Positions 1 to 8,816 of a stretch of DNA of 64,000 bases are shown here, piece after piece. The DNA is from an uncultured Collinsella sp. (GTDB lineage Bacteria > Actinomycetota > Coriobacteriia > Coriobacteriales > Coriobacteriaceae). The number at the start of each line of letters is the position of its first letter. Position 1 is the first letter of the stretch. The position numbers were made by a program, and so were the translations under genes. The DNA lies in NCBI GenBank assembly GCA_900539035.1, contig UQAU01000004.1:1-64000 (forward strand). The letters run 5' to 3'. Below the pieces are notes generated by a model that did no database searches, was not told the DNA's origin, and saw only the letters and a program-made list of their open reading frames with translations.

Positions 1-330
1 GCGAGCCCCCCCACAAAACCACCAAAATTTTTTGTTGTTTTTAATTGGTTTTTTTTTTTATTAAAAAAAAAAAAACCCACACAAACCCCCCCCGCAACTG
101 CGTTAGGGATTTTTCTACAGGGGGAGGGTAGTCAAAAAAGCCCCGTCCCAAATTGACTGCTCGGGGAGTCGCATTCGAGCTCGGTTGTCCTCTTAGCCAC
201 TCGATATCCTTCGGAGCAATAACGGTGATAAAACTTGCTTAAGTGTTAATCAAGCTACACACAATCTTGCTCTCTAATTAATCAAGAATCGGTATAATTT
301 TGATTAGCTAGAGAGCAAGATTGGAGAATC
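1..330. other. Low-complexity window end and regulatory region upstream of the ATPase gene
   Basis: No gene is visible. Roughly the first 100 bases are runs of C, A and T with almost no sequence complexity, quite unlike the flanking DNA, and may be an assembly or read-quality artefact. Around 135-167 there is a GCCCCG/CGGGG inverted repeat that, read on the minus strand, is followed by a T run, so it could be a leftover minus-strand terminator. From about 225 the DNA becomes AT-rich and holds the inverted repeat and -10 box described separately. The 9-mer TTAATCAAG occurs twice, at 247-255 and 278-286. Confidence 0.5.
263..322. promoter_or_regulatory. Imperfect 21-bp inverted repeat with a -10 box in its loop
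   Basis: The arms are 263-283 and 302-322 and pair at 19 of 21 positions; the 18-base loop contains TATAAT at 293-298. The repeat ends 8 bases before the ATG at 331. A start near 305 would put the right arm in the leader, so the palindrome could be an operator straddling the promoter. No good -35 box is seen. Function is inferred from position only. Confidence 0.55.
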
Positions 331-1683
331 ATGGCATTCAACGACTTGATCGCCCAGAAAATAAAGGACTTTGAACAGCAGGGGGTTCCGCAGGTCTTTG
401 AGCGAGACCTTGATCTAGGAAACCCACAGGAGCCAAAGCGCGACAACATCGTAAATGTGATTGTGGGGGCCCGCCGTTGCGGAAAGACGTATCGCCTGTA
501 TCAGGAGATGCGGCGGCTTCAGAGCCGGGGCGTCGAGCTTGACCGGATGCTTTACTTCAATTTTGAGGATGAGCGCTTGCGCCCGTATGAGCCATCGCTG
601 CTGGCGGACGTGCTCGACACGTTCCATGCGCTGTATCCTGTTGCTCGAACCGAGGGCGCTTACATTTTCTTTGACGAGATCCAGGAAATTCCCGAATGGG
701 GTGCGTTTCTGCGGCGTGTAGTCGATACGGAGAAAGCGACCGTCTATGTGACGGGATCTTCTTCTAAGATGCTGTCCTCAGAACTTAAGAGCGAGTTCAG
801 GGGTCGTTCTCTTGTGCGAGAGCTTTTTCCGTTGAGTTTTTCGGAATACGTTCGATATAAGACGGGGAGCGTTCTCGAGCCAGATGCGACCTTTTCCCCG
901 AGCGATGCAGCGCTGCTTCGACATCATCTGATCGGGTATCTTGAACGAGGGGGATTCATTGCGACACTTGAGCAGACGCCTGCAGACGCGATTCAGCTGC
1001 TACAGGAATATGCTTCGCGAACGGTCGCCATGGACGTCGTTGAACGTTACGACGTCAAGAACCCTCGCCTGGCATCGCTGTTCTTGACGCGGTGTATGGC
1101 ATCTTCGGGACGAGAGCTGTCAGTGAACAAAGTGTACAACGAGTTCAAGAGCAGACAGATACCCGTCAGTCGTAATTCGCTTAGCGATTTACTTGAGTAT
1201 TATGAGGACGCCTACCTGTTATTTTCTGTGCCGGAGTTCACGCGTTCACTGGCAAATAACATGCGGTCTGCGTCTAAGGTCTACGCTGTCGACCCTGCGA
1301 TGTTTGGAGCATTCTCTCCCGCATCAGCATTGGACCAGGGCCAGAGGCTCGAGACCGCAGTGTTCAATGCGCTAAGAAGAAAGACTCCCGCGGTGAGGAC
1401 CGGCTCGGTCTGCCGCCTGCTGATCAAAGAGAAGAGCAAAAGCCATGAGGTGGACTTTGTGGCTGGGGACGCGCTTCTCATGCGGGCTTATAGCCTGATT
1501 CAGGTGAGTGCGGATATGGCACGTGAGAAAACGCGCGAGCGCGAAATTGCCGCGCTTGATGCCTCGATGGCCCAGTTCGATCTTGGCGAGTCGGCAATCG
1601 TTACCATGGATGAACAGACCGATATTTCATGCGAGCACGGTGTGGTCCACGTTGTGCCCGCATGGAAGTGGCTCCTTGCCTAA
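331..1683 (+). CDS. AAA+ family ATPase, DUF4143-type
   Basis: A 450-residue P-loop ATPase. Walker A is GARRCGKT at about residues 46-53, Walker B is IFFDEIQEI at 112-120, and TGSSS at 141-145 looks like the sensor strand. The C-terminal part (about 250-420) contains a KSHEVDFV-type segment typical of the DUF4143 half of this family, which resembles a restriction-endonuclease-like fold. These proteins are common, often strain-variable accessory ATPases in gut bacteria and archaea, and their physiological role is not established. The ATG at 331 follows an AAGATTGGAGAA ribosome-binding region. It stands alone, convergent with the next gene, and is preceded by a promoter-spanning palindrome. The family call is firm; the function is unknown. 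Confidence 0.85.
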   Translation: MAFNDLIAQKIKDFEQQGVPQVFERDLDLGNPQEPKRDNIVNVIVGARRCGKTYRLYQEMRRLQSRGVELDRMLYFNFEDERLRPYEPSLLADVLDTFHALYPVARTEGAYIFFDEIQEIPEWGAFLRRVVDTEKATVYVTGSSSKMLSSELKSEFRGRSLVRELFPLSFSEYVRYKTGSVLEPDATFSPSDAALLRHHLIGYLERGGFIATLEQTPADAIQLLQEYASRTVAMDVVERYDVKNPRLASLFLTRCMASSGRELSVNKVYNEFKSRQIPVSRNSLSDLLEYYEDAYLLFSVPEFTRSLANNMRSASKVYAVDPAMFGAFSPASALDQGQRLETAVFNALRRKTPAVRTGSVCRLLIKEKSKSHEVDFVAGDALLMRAYSLIQVSADMAREKTREREIAALDASMAQFDLGESAIVTMDEQTDISCEHGVVHVVPAWKWLLA

Positions 1684-1756
1684 TCATCTATGGACCTGTG
1701 GGGTCAGGACCTCCTGGCTCCCTCATCACGGTTGGGGAGCACCTTGCTGCGCCAGG

Positions 1757-3259
1757 CTAGTCCTGGGCTTTGATACTCGGCAGGAGAATCTGGGCGAGGT
1801 AGTCGGTCTCGAGTTTGGCGGCGGCGTCGGCCTTGCCGTCTTTGCCGACCAGCACGTTCTTGATCTGGCTATAGGTATAGCGGTTGCCGGTCGTAAGCTC
1901 GACAAGCTCAATGGCCGCGTCCATGGGGTAGGTCGACACTGGATCCTGGGTGCGCCCGTTGATAGTCTGGGGCACCACGTACGGATAGACGGGGCCGCTG
2001 GCATAGACGGTATAACCGTTGCCCAGATTGGCCGCACCCAAAACCGTATCGCCCTCATCGGGCGTAAGGCTCTCGCCCTCGCGCACCGCGACGAGCGTCA
2101 CGATCGGCGTATCGCTGTCGCCGTCCAGATAAATGCACAGCGTGCTGCCATTTTGCCAGGTAGCAACCTTACCGTACCACTCGACGGGGATATCGAGCTG
2201 ATACAGATCCGTCGCCTTATGCCGAGCATCGGCATCGCGCGCGGCTTGCGCTTCGCTCGCGCTCACGGCGTTGGCGGCGGCATCACGGCGAGCGGTTGCC
2301 GCCTGCTGAAGTATCTTGGCGGCTGCGGCAGAGCTCGCGCCGCCTTCCTCGGCATACTTGGCGGCGGCATCGATCTGGTCGTCAGTCACCGTGTCGGCCG
2401 AAGGCACCTTGAGCTTAAAGGTGGCCTGGGCACTCAAATCTTGCCCATCGCTCTTAATGGTGACCTGCGCCTTGGTGGTCGGGACAGTGTAGATGGTGCC
2501 GTCTTCCGCGATGGGGGATCCAGCAATGGAGAGCGTGTAATTGCCGGGCAGCAGCTTAATGCCGCGACCGTGCTCGTCAACATAGAGCGTTTCGCTCACG
2601 GAGGAACCGTCGGAATCCTGCCCGCTCACCTGTACGGGAATCTTGGAGCCAGTTGAGCAGTCGAGCCCCGCGGCATGTACGCCAATTTGCACCGACATCA
2701 TGGTATGGGCGTTTGTGGCAGCCACAGCGGCCTGCTCTTGCTGGTATCCGTTCCAAGCCGCATAGCCCGCGCCGCCGGCGATGAGCGCGACGGCAACAAC
2801 GCCTGCCACCATCAGGTTGCGTCGCTTGGGCGACATCTTGCGGTGACGGGCCTCGGCCTCATGTGCCGAGGGAACGGACGGCAGGGGAATATCGCCCATG
2901 GCGATGGTCTCGTCCACGGCAGGCGCGGAGCCCAGGCCGGGGAGCTCGCGGGTCAGTGAATCTTCGGCCGGCAAGCTGTCGAGCAAGATGGTTTCCTCGC
3001 TCGTGTCGGATTCGGGCTGGTCGTCGGCTTCGCATTCGGATTCCTCGCGCTCCGCCTCGTCTTCGGTGGGCGCGGCGCCATCGTCTTTTGCATCCTGATC
3101 ATCGGGCTGCGCCTCGATTTCCGGCTCATCCCGCACATCAATGCTCGAATCGTCAAACGCAATCTCGGCCAGCGCGATTTGGTCTAGGCTCTCCAGGGCC
3201 TCGGCACATGCTTCTGCATCTTGGACCGCGTCCTCTTGGCCCGTAGTCTCATCTTTCAT
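1757..3259 (-). CDS. Membrane-anchored protein with acidic N-terminus, function unknown
   Basis: A 500-residue protein. About 140 N-terminal residues are strongly acidic and low in complexity (runs of E, D and S), followed by a short basic RHRKMSPKRRN stretch, one transmembrane helix at about 151-170 and a large C-terminal part predicted outside the cell. The outer part includes an alanine-rich helical region and repeated beta-rich segments but no motif that I recognise. The layout (acidic cytoplasmic tail, basic stop signal, one helix, exported domain) recalls zinc-ribbon or FHA-associated anchored proteins of Coriobacteriia, but no cysteine cluster is present. GGGGGATAT lies just upstream of the ATG at 3259. 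Monocistronic; convergent with the ATPase gene. Confidence 0.75.
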   Translation of the reverse strand: MKDETTGQEDAVQDAEACAEALESLDQIALAEIAFDDSSIDVRDEPEIEAQPDDQDAKDDGAAPTEDEAEREESECEADDQPESDTSEETILLDSLPAEDSLTRELPGLGSAPAVDETIAMGDIPLPSVPSAHEAEARHRKMSPKRRNLMVAGVVAVALIAGGAGYAAWNGYQQEQAAVAATNAHTMMSVQIGVHAAGLDCSTGSKIPVQVSGQDSDGSSVSETLYVDEHGRGIKLLPGNYTLSIAGSPIAEDGTIYTVPTTKAQVTIKSDGQDLSAQATFKLKVPSADTVTDDQIDAAAKYAEEGGASSAAAAKILQQAATARRDAAANAVSASEAQAARDADARHKATDLYQLDIPVEWYGKVATWQNGSTLCIYLDGDSDTPIVTLVAVREGESLTPDEGDTVLGAANLGNGYTVYASGPVYPYVVPQTINGRTQDPVSTYPMDAAIELVELTTGNRYTYSQIKNVLVGKDGKADAAAKLETDYLAQILLPSIKAQD

Positions 3260-3381
3260 ATATCCCCCAAGCTCAATATCGGGACAACACTGTACCCAAA
3301 AATGGAGCCATATAAAGCGCGCGCGAAATATAAGATCCGATTTAACCCGAGCGCATCGTTCGGCCGCATCCTCGCGGCAGC

Positions 3382-3422
3382 AAAAAGCCCCCGGAACGCG
3401 AACGAATCACATTCCGGGGGCT
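3382..3422 (-). terminator. Intrinsic terminator of the DUF5692-like gene
   Basis: Arms AGCCCCCGGAA (3386-3396) and TTCCGGGGGCT (3412-3422) form an 11-bp stem. Read on the minus strand the stem is followed by TTTTT. It lies just past the stop at 3493. Confidence 0.85.
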
Positions 3423-3492
3423 CTGCAATGCGTTGAGTTACGCGGAGCCAGCTATGCCGCTTCGTGCTCAAGCGGCGTTTGCGCCAGGCACG

Positions 3493-4500
3493 TTACTCGG
3501 CGTGAGCGTAATCAACCTTGGCGCGGCGAGCGGTAGCCTTCTCCCAATCGCTGGTGCCCTCAAAGACGTCCTGCTTGTAGGGATTGCGGCCGAGCTTCTT
3601 GGCGCGGTAGGCGATGTAGATGATCGCAGCGACGTTGGCGACCAGTGCGGCGATCGAGACCGCGGTAGCGGCGCCGGGGTCGAGCGTGGAGTGGGTCACA
3701 AAGATGGACTCCTCCTGGAAATACGGGAATACCTGGGCAAACATGCACCAAATAGCCAGCGTAAAGGCGCGGTTCTGAATCCAGCCGCCCTTGTTCCAGA
3801 TAAAGGCGGCGACGGTGGGCGCCAACAGCAGCGCAAAGCCGCAGAACCAGGAGTGGGTGGGCAGGCAGTTGTAGGTGTAGCAGAAGTTCCAGATATCGTA
3901 GGCGATGATGTAGACCCAGGTCATATCGGGCCACAGCATGTCGGTTTGATCCTCGGAGGCGTAGACGCTCCACCAACCGGTCATGCAGAAGATGTTGATG
4001 ATGCCGGCGATGCCGTTGAACACGTTGTTCCAGCCGGCCAGCTGCGTAGCACCTTCGGAGGTGACCCAGGTGGACTCGCCCAGGACAAAGAAGTGATAGG
4101 CGCTCTCAAAGTCGGACACGACGGCTATCATGATGTTGATGGCGACGATCACAAACGGCCATGCGCGGAACCAATGCGCCTTGCCGATCTTGCCCCACTG
4201 GTACTTAATGGCAATGAAGCCCCAGCAACCGGCCAGCGCCGCGTATACCTTGGCGTAGTGGAACCAGCTGTTCTGGTACACATGGGTGGGGTTGGTGAGC
4301 GCCCACTCGGCACCCTGCGAGACGCCGATGGCGATGGCGACGCAGTAGATGGTCATGGCCAGCGGAGCCACGCCAAAGATGATTGCCGCGCCCAGCTTGG
4401 TGCGGCGGCCGACCTCGTTGAGCACAATCAGGCCAATAAAGACCATGGCCCAGCCGGCCCAGTGGATAAGGGTATCGCTACCCCAAACATCGAACAGCAT
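3493..4500 (-). CDS. Polytopic membrane protein, DUF5692-like
   Basis: A 335-residue protein with about eight to nine hydrophobic helices spread through its length and unusually many Trp, Tyr and His residues in and between them (for example WFHYAKVYAALAGCWG and FCYTYNCLPTHSW). It resembles the DUF5692 family as I recall it; no biochemical role is established for that family. It lies 63 bases downstream of tetR on the same strand and probably forms an operon with it, making it a likely target of that regulator together with the divergent oxidoreductase. AAAGGAG precedes the start at 4500. The histidine- and tryptophan-rich helices might suit a cofactor- or quinone-handling role, but that is speculation. 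Confidence 0.7.
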   Translation of the reverse strand: MLFDVWGSDTLIHWAGWAMVFIGLIVLNEVGRRTKLGAAIIFGVAPLAMTIYCVAIAIGVSQGAEWALTNPTHVYQNSWFHYAKVYAALAGCWGFIAIKYQWGKIGKAHWFRAWPFVIVAINIMIAVVSDFESAYHFFVLGESTWVTSEGATQLAGWNNVFNGIAGIINIFCMTGWWSVYASEDQTDMLWPDMTWVYIIAYDIWNFCYTYNCLPTHSWFCGFALLLAPTVAAFIWNKGGWIQNRAFTLAIWCMFAQVFPYFQEESIFVTHSTLDPGAATAVSIAALVANVAAIIYIAYRAKKLGRNPYKQDVFEGTSDWEKATARRAKVDYAHAE

Positions 4501-4518
4501 GCTGCTCTCCTTTCACAC

Positions 4519-4546
4519 GCCCGCGGCCCCTCTTCTGATCGCGGGC
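4519..4546 (-). other. Hairpin between tetR and the membrane protein gene
   Basis: Perfect 7-bp arms GCCCGCG/CGCGGGC separated by 14 bases within the short tetR-membrane protein spacer. There is no T run, so it is more likely an mRNA-processing or stability element than a terminator. Confidence 0.5.
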
Positions 4547-4563
4547 AGTTTGGCCAAATGTCG

Positions 4564-5226
4564 TCAGTCCTGGGGCTTGCGCTCCGGATACTTGGCGGTA
4601 TAGCCCTCGATGTGGAGTGTCGAGGCGATGATTTCCTTGACCGTCTCGTCGGGCACATCGGGGTGCGTGCGGATATACATCAACAACCCCATGATGAGGG
4701 TGTAGAACGTCTCGTAGACATGGTCGATGCGTAGCTCATGATGGGCGACAAAATCCACCACGGTGGTGTCGCAGATATACTGCGCCACGCGCTGGACCAC
4801 GTTGTGCAAAAAGCCGCCGTAGAGCGCGCCGCTGCTTGAGGTGAGCGTACTCGGCAGCTCGTGGCCGCTGGCGACCAGGCGCTTAAAGAGCGGGGCGACG
4901 GTGTCGAGTGCGCCCTCGATATCGCCGACGGTGCGGTCGGCGTTCCACTGCTCGAGCTCGGAGATAAAACCGTCAATTGCCTCGTCCATAACAGCGGTGA
5001 CGGCGGCGTCCATGTCGGCAAAGTAGTGGTAGAACAATGAACGCGTGCAGCCGGCTCGCTTGGTCACGGCCGATACCGATAGGTGGGACACGCCCAGCTC
5101 GGAGCTTACGGTGCGCACGGCATCGAGGATCTCGCGACGGCGTTCGTCGCCCGTCAGGCGCTTTGCCGCGCTATCGGATGCGGGAACGGCATCGACCACA
5201 GAGGTATCTGCTGTGTTGTTGCTCAT
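4564..5226 (-). CDS. TetR family transcriptional regulator
   Basis: A 220-residue one-component repressor. After a 24-residue flexible N-terminus comes the TetR DNA-binding domain at about 27-75: RRREILDAVRTV, then the helix-turn-helix HLSVSAVTKRAGCTRSLF and the typical YHYFADMDA. The C-terminal ligand-binding half shows no diagnostic residues. It is transcribed divergently from the multidomain oxidoreductase, and the intergenic region carries two copies of TTGAC-N5-GTCAA, a plausible operator pair that would control both directions. The start at 5226 gives MSNNTADT. Inducer unknown; family assignment is secure. Confidence 0.9.
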   Translation of the reverse strand: MSNNTADTSVVDAVPASDSAAKRLTGDERRREILDAVRTVSSELGVSHLSVSAVTKRAGCTRSLFYHYFADMDAAVTAVMDEAIDGFISELEQWNADRTVGDIEGALDTVAPLFKRLVASGHELPSTLTSSSGALYGGFLHNVVQRVAQYICDTTVVDFVAHHELRIDHVYETFYTLIMGLLMYIRTHPDVPDETVKEIIASTLHIEGYTAKYPERKPQD

Positions 5227-5284
5227 GTTTTGCCGCCTTTCATCCTCTTTTGCCTGTCCGTTCGCCTAACAGTCTTGAATATTG

Positions 5285-5322
5285 TTGACGGTTCGTCAAT
5301 ACTATTTTTGACACAATGTCAA
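5285..5322. promoter_or_regulatory. Two TTGAC-N5-GTCAA palindromes, probable TetR operators
   Basis: TTGACGGTTCGTCAA occupies 5285-5299 and TTGACACAATGTCAA occupies 5308-5322. Both are 15-bp palindromes with identical half-sites, and their centres are 23 bp apart, a little over two helical turns. They sit between the divergent tetR (start 5226) and oxidoreductase (start 5416) genes. That they are bound by this TetR protein is an inference. Confidence 0.75.
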
Positions 5323-5415
5323 CTAATGGCGGGTGAACGGCATGGGGGCATGCCCGGCCTGCAAAAAAGAGGGGTGCCGCGGTCTCGCCGGGCTGTGGCA
5401 AGAGAAGGGACAACC

Positions 5416-8193
5416 ATGATTCTCAACGGACCGGGGATTAGCTACACCGAGCCCGACATCGGTTCGGAGTTCGTGCCGCCGCTGCCGGAGCATCCGCGCG
5501 AGGCAATCGTCAAGCTGTGCGAGCACTGCACCAACCGCCTGCTGCATCGCGATGAGCTGCTGGGCTACGAGTACTGGTCGTTTGCCGAGGCCGCAACCGA
5601 CGAGCAGGCCGAAGTGCTCTGCAAGATGAAGATGCGCCGTCCCTATACGCTGCCCGAGATGGTCAAGCTCACCGGCATGCCCGAAGCCGATATCGAGAAG
5701 ATGCTCGACGATATGAGCTACACGGGCCTGCTCGAGTACAACTGGGAGAATCCCGAGCGCGCCAAGCAGTGGGTGCTGCCCATGCTGGTGCCGGGTTCCG
5801 CCGAGTTCCTCAACATGCGCGTGAGCCAGCTCGACGAGCACCCGGTCTATGCCAAGTTCTTTGAGCAGGCGTCCAAGGGGCCGCTGTCCAAGGCTACGCC
5901 GATGGTGCCGCCCGGTGGCGCCGGCATCGGCATGCACGTCATCCCGGTCGAGAAGGCTATCGACGCCACGAGCGCCTCGGTGCCTATTGAGCATATCGAG
6001 CACTGGCTCGACAAATACGAGGGCAAGTATGCCGCCAGCACCTGCAGCTGCCGCGCGAGCCGTCGCGTGATGGGCGAGGGCTGCGCCGATGACCCCGCCG
6101 ACTGGTGCATTGCCGTGGGCGATATGGCCGACTATGTGGTTGAGACCGACCGCGGTCATTATGTGACGCGCGAGGAGGTCTACGACATCTTGCGCCAGGC
6201 CGAGGACAACGGCTTTGTGCACCAGATCACCAATATCGACGGTGAGAACAAGATCTTCGCCATCTGCAACTGCAACGTCAACGTGTGCTACGCCCTGCGC
6301 ACCTCGCAGCTGTTCAACACGCCCAACCTGTCGCGCTCGGCCTATGTCGCCAAGGTCGAGAAGGACAAGTGCGTGGCCTGCGGTCGCTGCGTTGAGGTGT
6401 GTCCGGCCGGCGCCGCCAAACTGGGCCAGAAGCTCTGCAGCAAAAAGGCCGGCGGACAGGTGCCCGAGTATCCGCGCCAGGAGCTGCCCGATGCCACCAA
6501 GTGGGACCACACCAAGTGGTCGCCCAACTACCGCAACGACAACCGCATCGAGACGCATGAGTCCGGCACCGCTCCCTGCAAGACGGCCTGCCCCGCGCAC
6601 GTTGCCGTTCAGGGCTATTTGAAGCTCGCGGCTCAGGGTCGCTATGACGAGGCCCTGGCACTCATTAAGCGCGAGAACCCGCTGCCCGCTATCTGCGGCC
6701 GTGTGTGCAACCGCCGCTGTGAGGATGCCTGCACCCGCGGCCGTGTGGACGCCGCCGTGGCTATCGACGAGGTCAAGAAGTTCATCGCCCAGCGCGATCT
6801 GGACGCCGCGACCCGCTACGTCCCGCCCGTGGTGACGCCGACGCGCGCCGGCGGCTTCGACCAGAAGATCGCCATTATCGGTGCCGGTCCGGCCGGCCTG
6901 TCCTGCGCTTTCTACCTGGCCGAGAAGGGCTACAAGCCTGTCGTGTTCGAGAAGAACGAGCGCCCGGGCGGCATGCTCACCTACGGCATTCCCAGCTTTA
7001 AGCTGCAGAAGGACGTCATCGAGGCCGAGGTCGAGATCATTCGCCTGATGGGTGCCGAGCTCCGCTATGGCGTGGAAGTCGGTCGCGACGTGACGCTCGA
7101 CGAGCTGCGCGAGCAGGGCTTTAAGGCCTTCTACGTTGCTATTGGCTGCCAGGGCGGCCGCCTTGCCGGCATTCCGGGCGAGGATGCCGAGGACGTGACC
7201 GTGGCCGTCGACTTTTTGCGCGAGGTCAACAGTGGCAAGATCGACGCGCTGCCCGGCCGCACCATCGTGGTGGGCGGTGGCAACGTGGCTATCGATGTCG
7301 CGCGCAACGCCTGCCGTCTGGGCTCCGAGCACGTTGAGATGTTCTGCCTGGAGAGCGAGGCCCAGATGCCCGCCAGCGAGGAGGAGCGTCGCGAGGCCGT
7401 TGAGGACGGCGCTCACATCAGCTGCGGCTGGGGCCCCAAGGAGATTCACCTGGACGAGGCCGGTCGCGTGTGCGGCATCACCTTCAAGCGCTGCACGCGT
7501 GTCTTTGACGACGAGGGCCGTTTTGCGCCCGAGTACGACGAGAACGATCTGCGCCGTGTCGATGCCGACCGCGTGGTCATGTCGATTGGCCAGTCCATTG
7601 TGTGGGGCGACCTGCTGGCTGGCTCCAAGGTGGAACTCGGCCGCGGCCAGGGCGCCCTTGCCGATCCCCAGACTTACCAGACCGCCGAACCCGACATCTT
7701 TGTGGGTGGTGACGTCTACACTGGCCCCAGCTTTGCCATCGACGCTATCGCCGCCGGTCACGAGGCCGCGGTGTCCATCCATCGCTTTGTGCAGCCGGGC
7801 TCCACGCTCACCATCGGCCGCAACCAGCGCCGCTACACCGCGCTCGACCGCGACGACGTTGTGCTCGAGAGCTACGACAACGCGAGCCGCGAGGTTGCGC
7901 ATGTGGATCGCGAACGCGAGAAGGCTGCGCCGTTTAGCGAGTATGTTGAGACCTTTACCGAGGAACAGGTGCGCGCCGAGACCGCCCGCTGCCTGGGCTG
8001 CGGCGCCTCGATCGTCGACCCCAACAAGTGCATCGGCTGCGGCCTGTGCACCACCAAGTGCGCGTTTGACGCCATCCATCTGGATCGCGACCGCCCCGAG
8101 TGCTCCACGATGGTCAAATACGAGCAAAAGCTTCCAAGCCTGGGCAAGTACGCGCTCAAGCGCGCCATCAAGATCAAATTCGGGAAGAAGTAA
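5416..8193 (+). CDS. Multidomain Fe-S/FAD NAD(P)-dependent oxidoreductase (GltD-like)
   Basis: A 925-residue fusion. The first ~300 residues form an uncharacterised cysteine-bearing region (CEHC near 30, CSCR near 213, CNCNVNVC near 285). A ferredoxin cluster CVACGRCVEVCP follows at about 318-329. Next comes a GltD/dihydropyrimidine-dehydrogenase-type module: the CxxxC Fe-S helical domain (CKTACP and CGRVCNRRCEDAC), FAD-binding IGAGPAGLS near 488 and NAD(P)-binding VVGGGNVAIDVA near 618. The C-terminus has CLGCG and a second ferredoxin motif CIGCGLCTTKC near 872. It should be cytoplasmic and move electrons between NAD(P)H, FAD and ferredoxin; the substrate cannot be read from sequence. ATG 5416 was chosen because AGAAGGGA precedes it and the longer open frame runs through the operator region. 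Divergent from tetR. Confidence 0.85.
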   Translation: MILNGPGISYTEPDIGSEFVPPLPEHPREAIVKLCEHCTNRLLHRDELLGYEYWSFAEAATDEQAEVLCKMKMRRPYTLPEMVKLTGMPEADIEKMLDDMSYTGLLEYNWENPERAKQWVLPMLVPGSAEFLNMRVSQLDEHPVYAKFFEQASKGPLSKATPMVPPGGAGIGMHVIPVEKAIDATSASVPIEHIEHWLDKYEGKYAASTCSCRASRRVMGEGCADDPADWCIAVGDMADYVVETDRGHYVTREEVYDILRQAEDNGFVHQITNIDGENKIFAICNCNVNVCYALRTSQLFNTPNLSRSAYVAKVEKDKCVACGRCVEVCPAGAAKLGQKLCSKKAGGQVPEYPRQELPDATKWDHTKWSPNYRNDNRIETHESGTAPCKTACPAHVAVQGYLKLAAQGRYDEALALIKRENPLPAICGRVCNRRCEDACTRGRVDAAVAIDEVKKFIAQRDLDAATRYVPPVVTPTRAGGFDQKIAIIGAGPAGLSCAFYLAEKGYKPVVFEKNERPGGMLTYGIPSFKLQKDVIEAEVEIIRLMGAELRYGVEVGRDVTLDELREQGFKAFYVAIGCQGGRLAGIPGEDAEDVTVAVDFLREVNSGKIDALPGRTIVVGGGNVAIDVARNACRLGSEHVEMFCLESEAQMPASEEERREAVEDGAHISCGWGPKEIHLDEAGRVCGITFKRCTRVFDDEGRFAPEYDENDLRRVDADRVVMSIGQSIVWGDLLAGSKVELGRGQGALADPQTYQTAEPDIFVGGDVYTGPSFAIDAIAAGHEAAVSIHRFVQPGSTLTIGRNQRRYTALDRDDVVLESYDNASREVAHVDREREKAAPFSEYVETFTEEQVRAETARCLGCGASIVDPNKCIGCGLCTTKCAFDAIHLDRDRPECSTMVKYEQKLPSLGKYALKRAIKIKFGKK

Positions 8194-8353
8194 GAAACGC
8201 AACAAGCAGGAGAACGGCGCAGAGAGCGGTTGGACAGCGAGCGAGTCCCAGGCGTGGCGAGGTGCCTTGAAAGAGGAGGGCATAGGGCTTTTGCCCATTC
8301 CCGACGATTGAAAGGCAGATCGCCCGTCTGGGGCTCGCGCAGCGTCAAGCCGA

Positions 8354-8375
8354 CCGCCGTTCGGTAGAACGGCGG
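8354..8375 (+). promoter_or_regulatory. Hairpin abutting the hypA ribosome-binding site
   Basis: Perfect 9-bp arms CCGCCGTTC (8354-8362) and GAACGGCGG (8367-8375) with a GGTA loop. The 3-prime arm runs into the Shine-Dalgarno GGAAGGA at 8374-8380. No T run follows, so it is not a terminator; it could limit ribosome access. Confidence 0.5.
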
Positions 8376-8387
8376 AAGGAATTAAAA

Positions 8388-8816
8388 GTGCACGAGCTGG
8401 GGATCGTCTATCACATCATTCGCGATGTCGAGAATGTGGCGCGCGCTCATGGCGTGCGTCGCGTTTCGAGCGTGACGTTGCTGTTGGGCGAGGTCTCGGG
8501 CGTCGTTCCCGACTTGCTGCTCGACGCTTGGCACTGGGCAGCAGATAAAAAGCCTATCGCGCAGGGCGCGGAGCTTATCGTGGAGCCCGTCGAGGCCGTG
8601 ACGCATTGCGAGGCGTGCGGCCGCGACTACGCGACGGTCGAGCACGGCAAGACCTGCCCTCATTGCGGCAGCGGCGAGACCTATTTGCTGCAGGGCCAGG
8701 AGGTCATGATCAAGCAGATCGAGACCCCCGACGAGGACCCGGCAGACGTTGCTCCTGACGGCCTCTCCGACGCCCCCGATGCCGTTGACGCCGCCAACCC
8801 TCTCCACATCGTCTAG
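8388..8816 (+). CDS. hypA: Hydrogenase nickel metallochaperone HypA
   Basis: A 142-residue protein with the HypA hallmarks: the nickel-binding N-terminus Met-His-Glu, and a zinc site formed by CEAC (C74, C77) and CPHC (C90, C93). HypA delivers nickel to [NiFe]-hydrogenase precursors, usually together with HypB, and in some bacteria to urease. The C-terminal 25 residues are an acidic extension beyond the usual family length of about 115. The start is GTG at 8388 with GGAAGGA seven bases upstream; starting there preserves the invariant His2. No hypB-F or hydrogenase genes are in the window, so the gene is an orphan here, about 195 bases after the oxidoreductase. Confidence 0.92.
   Translation: MHELGIVYHIIRDVENVARAHGVRRVSSVTLLLGEVSGVVPDLLLDAWHWAADKKPIAQGAELIVEPVEAVTHCEACGRDYATVEHGKTCPHCGSGETYLLQGQEVMIKQIETPDEDPADVAPDGLSDAPDAVDAANPLHIV

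Noticed and set aside
5323..8298. Minus-strand open frame of 991 codons opposite the oxidoreductase
   Set aside because: Same reason: the plus strand has clear cofactor motifs, the minus frame has none.
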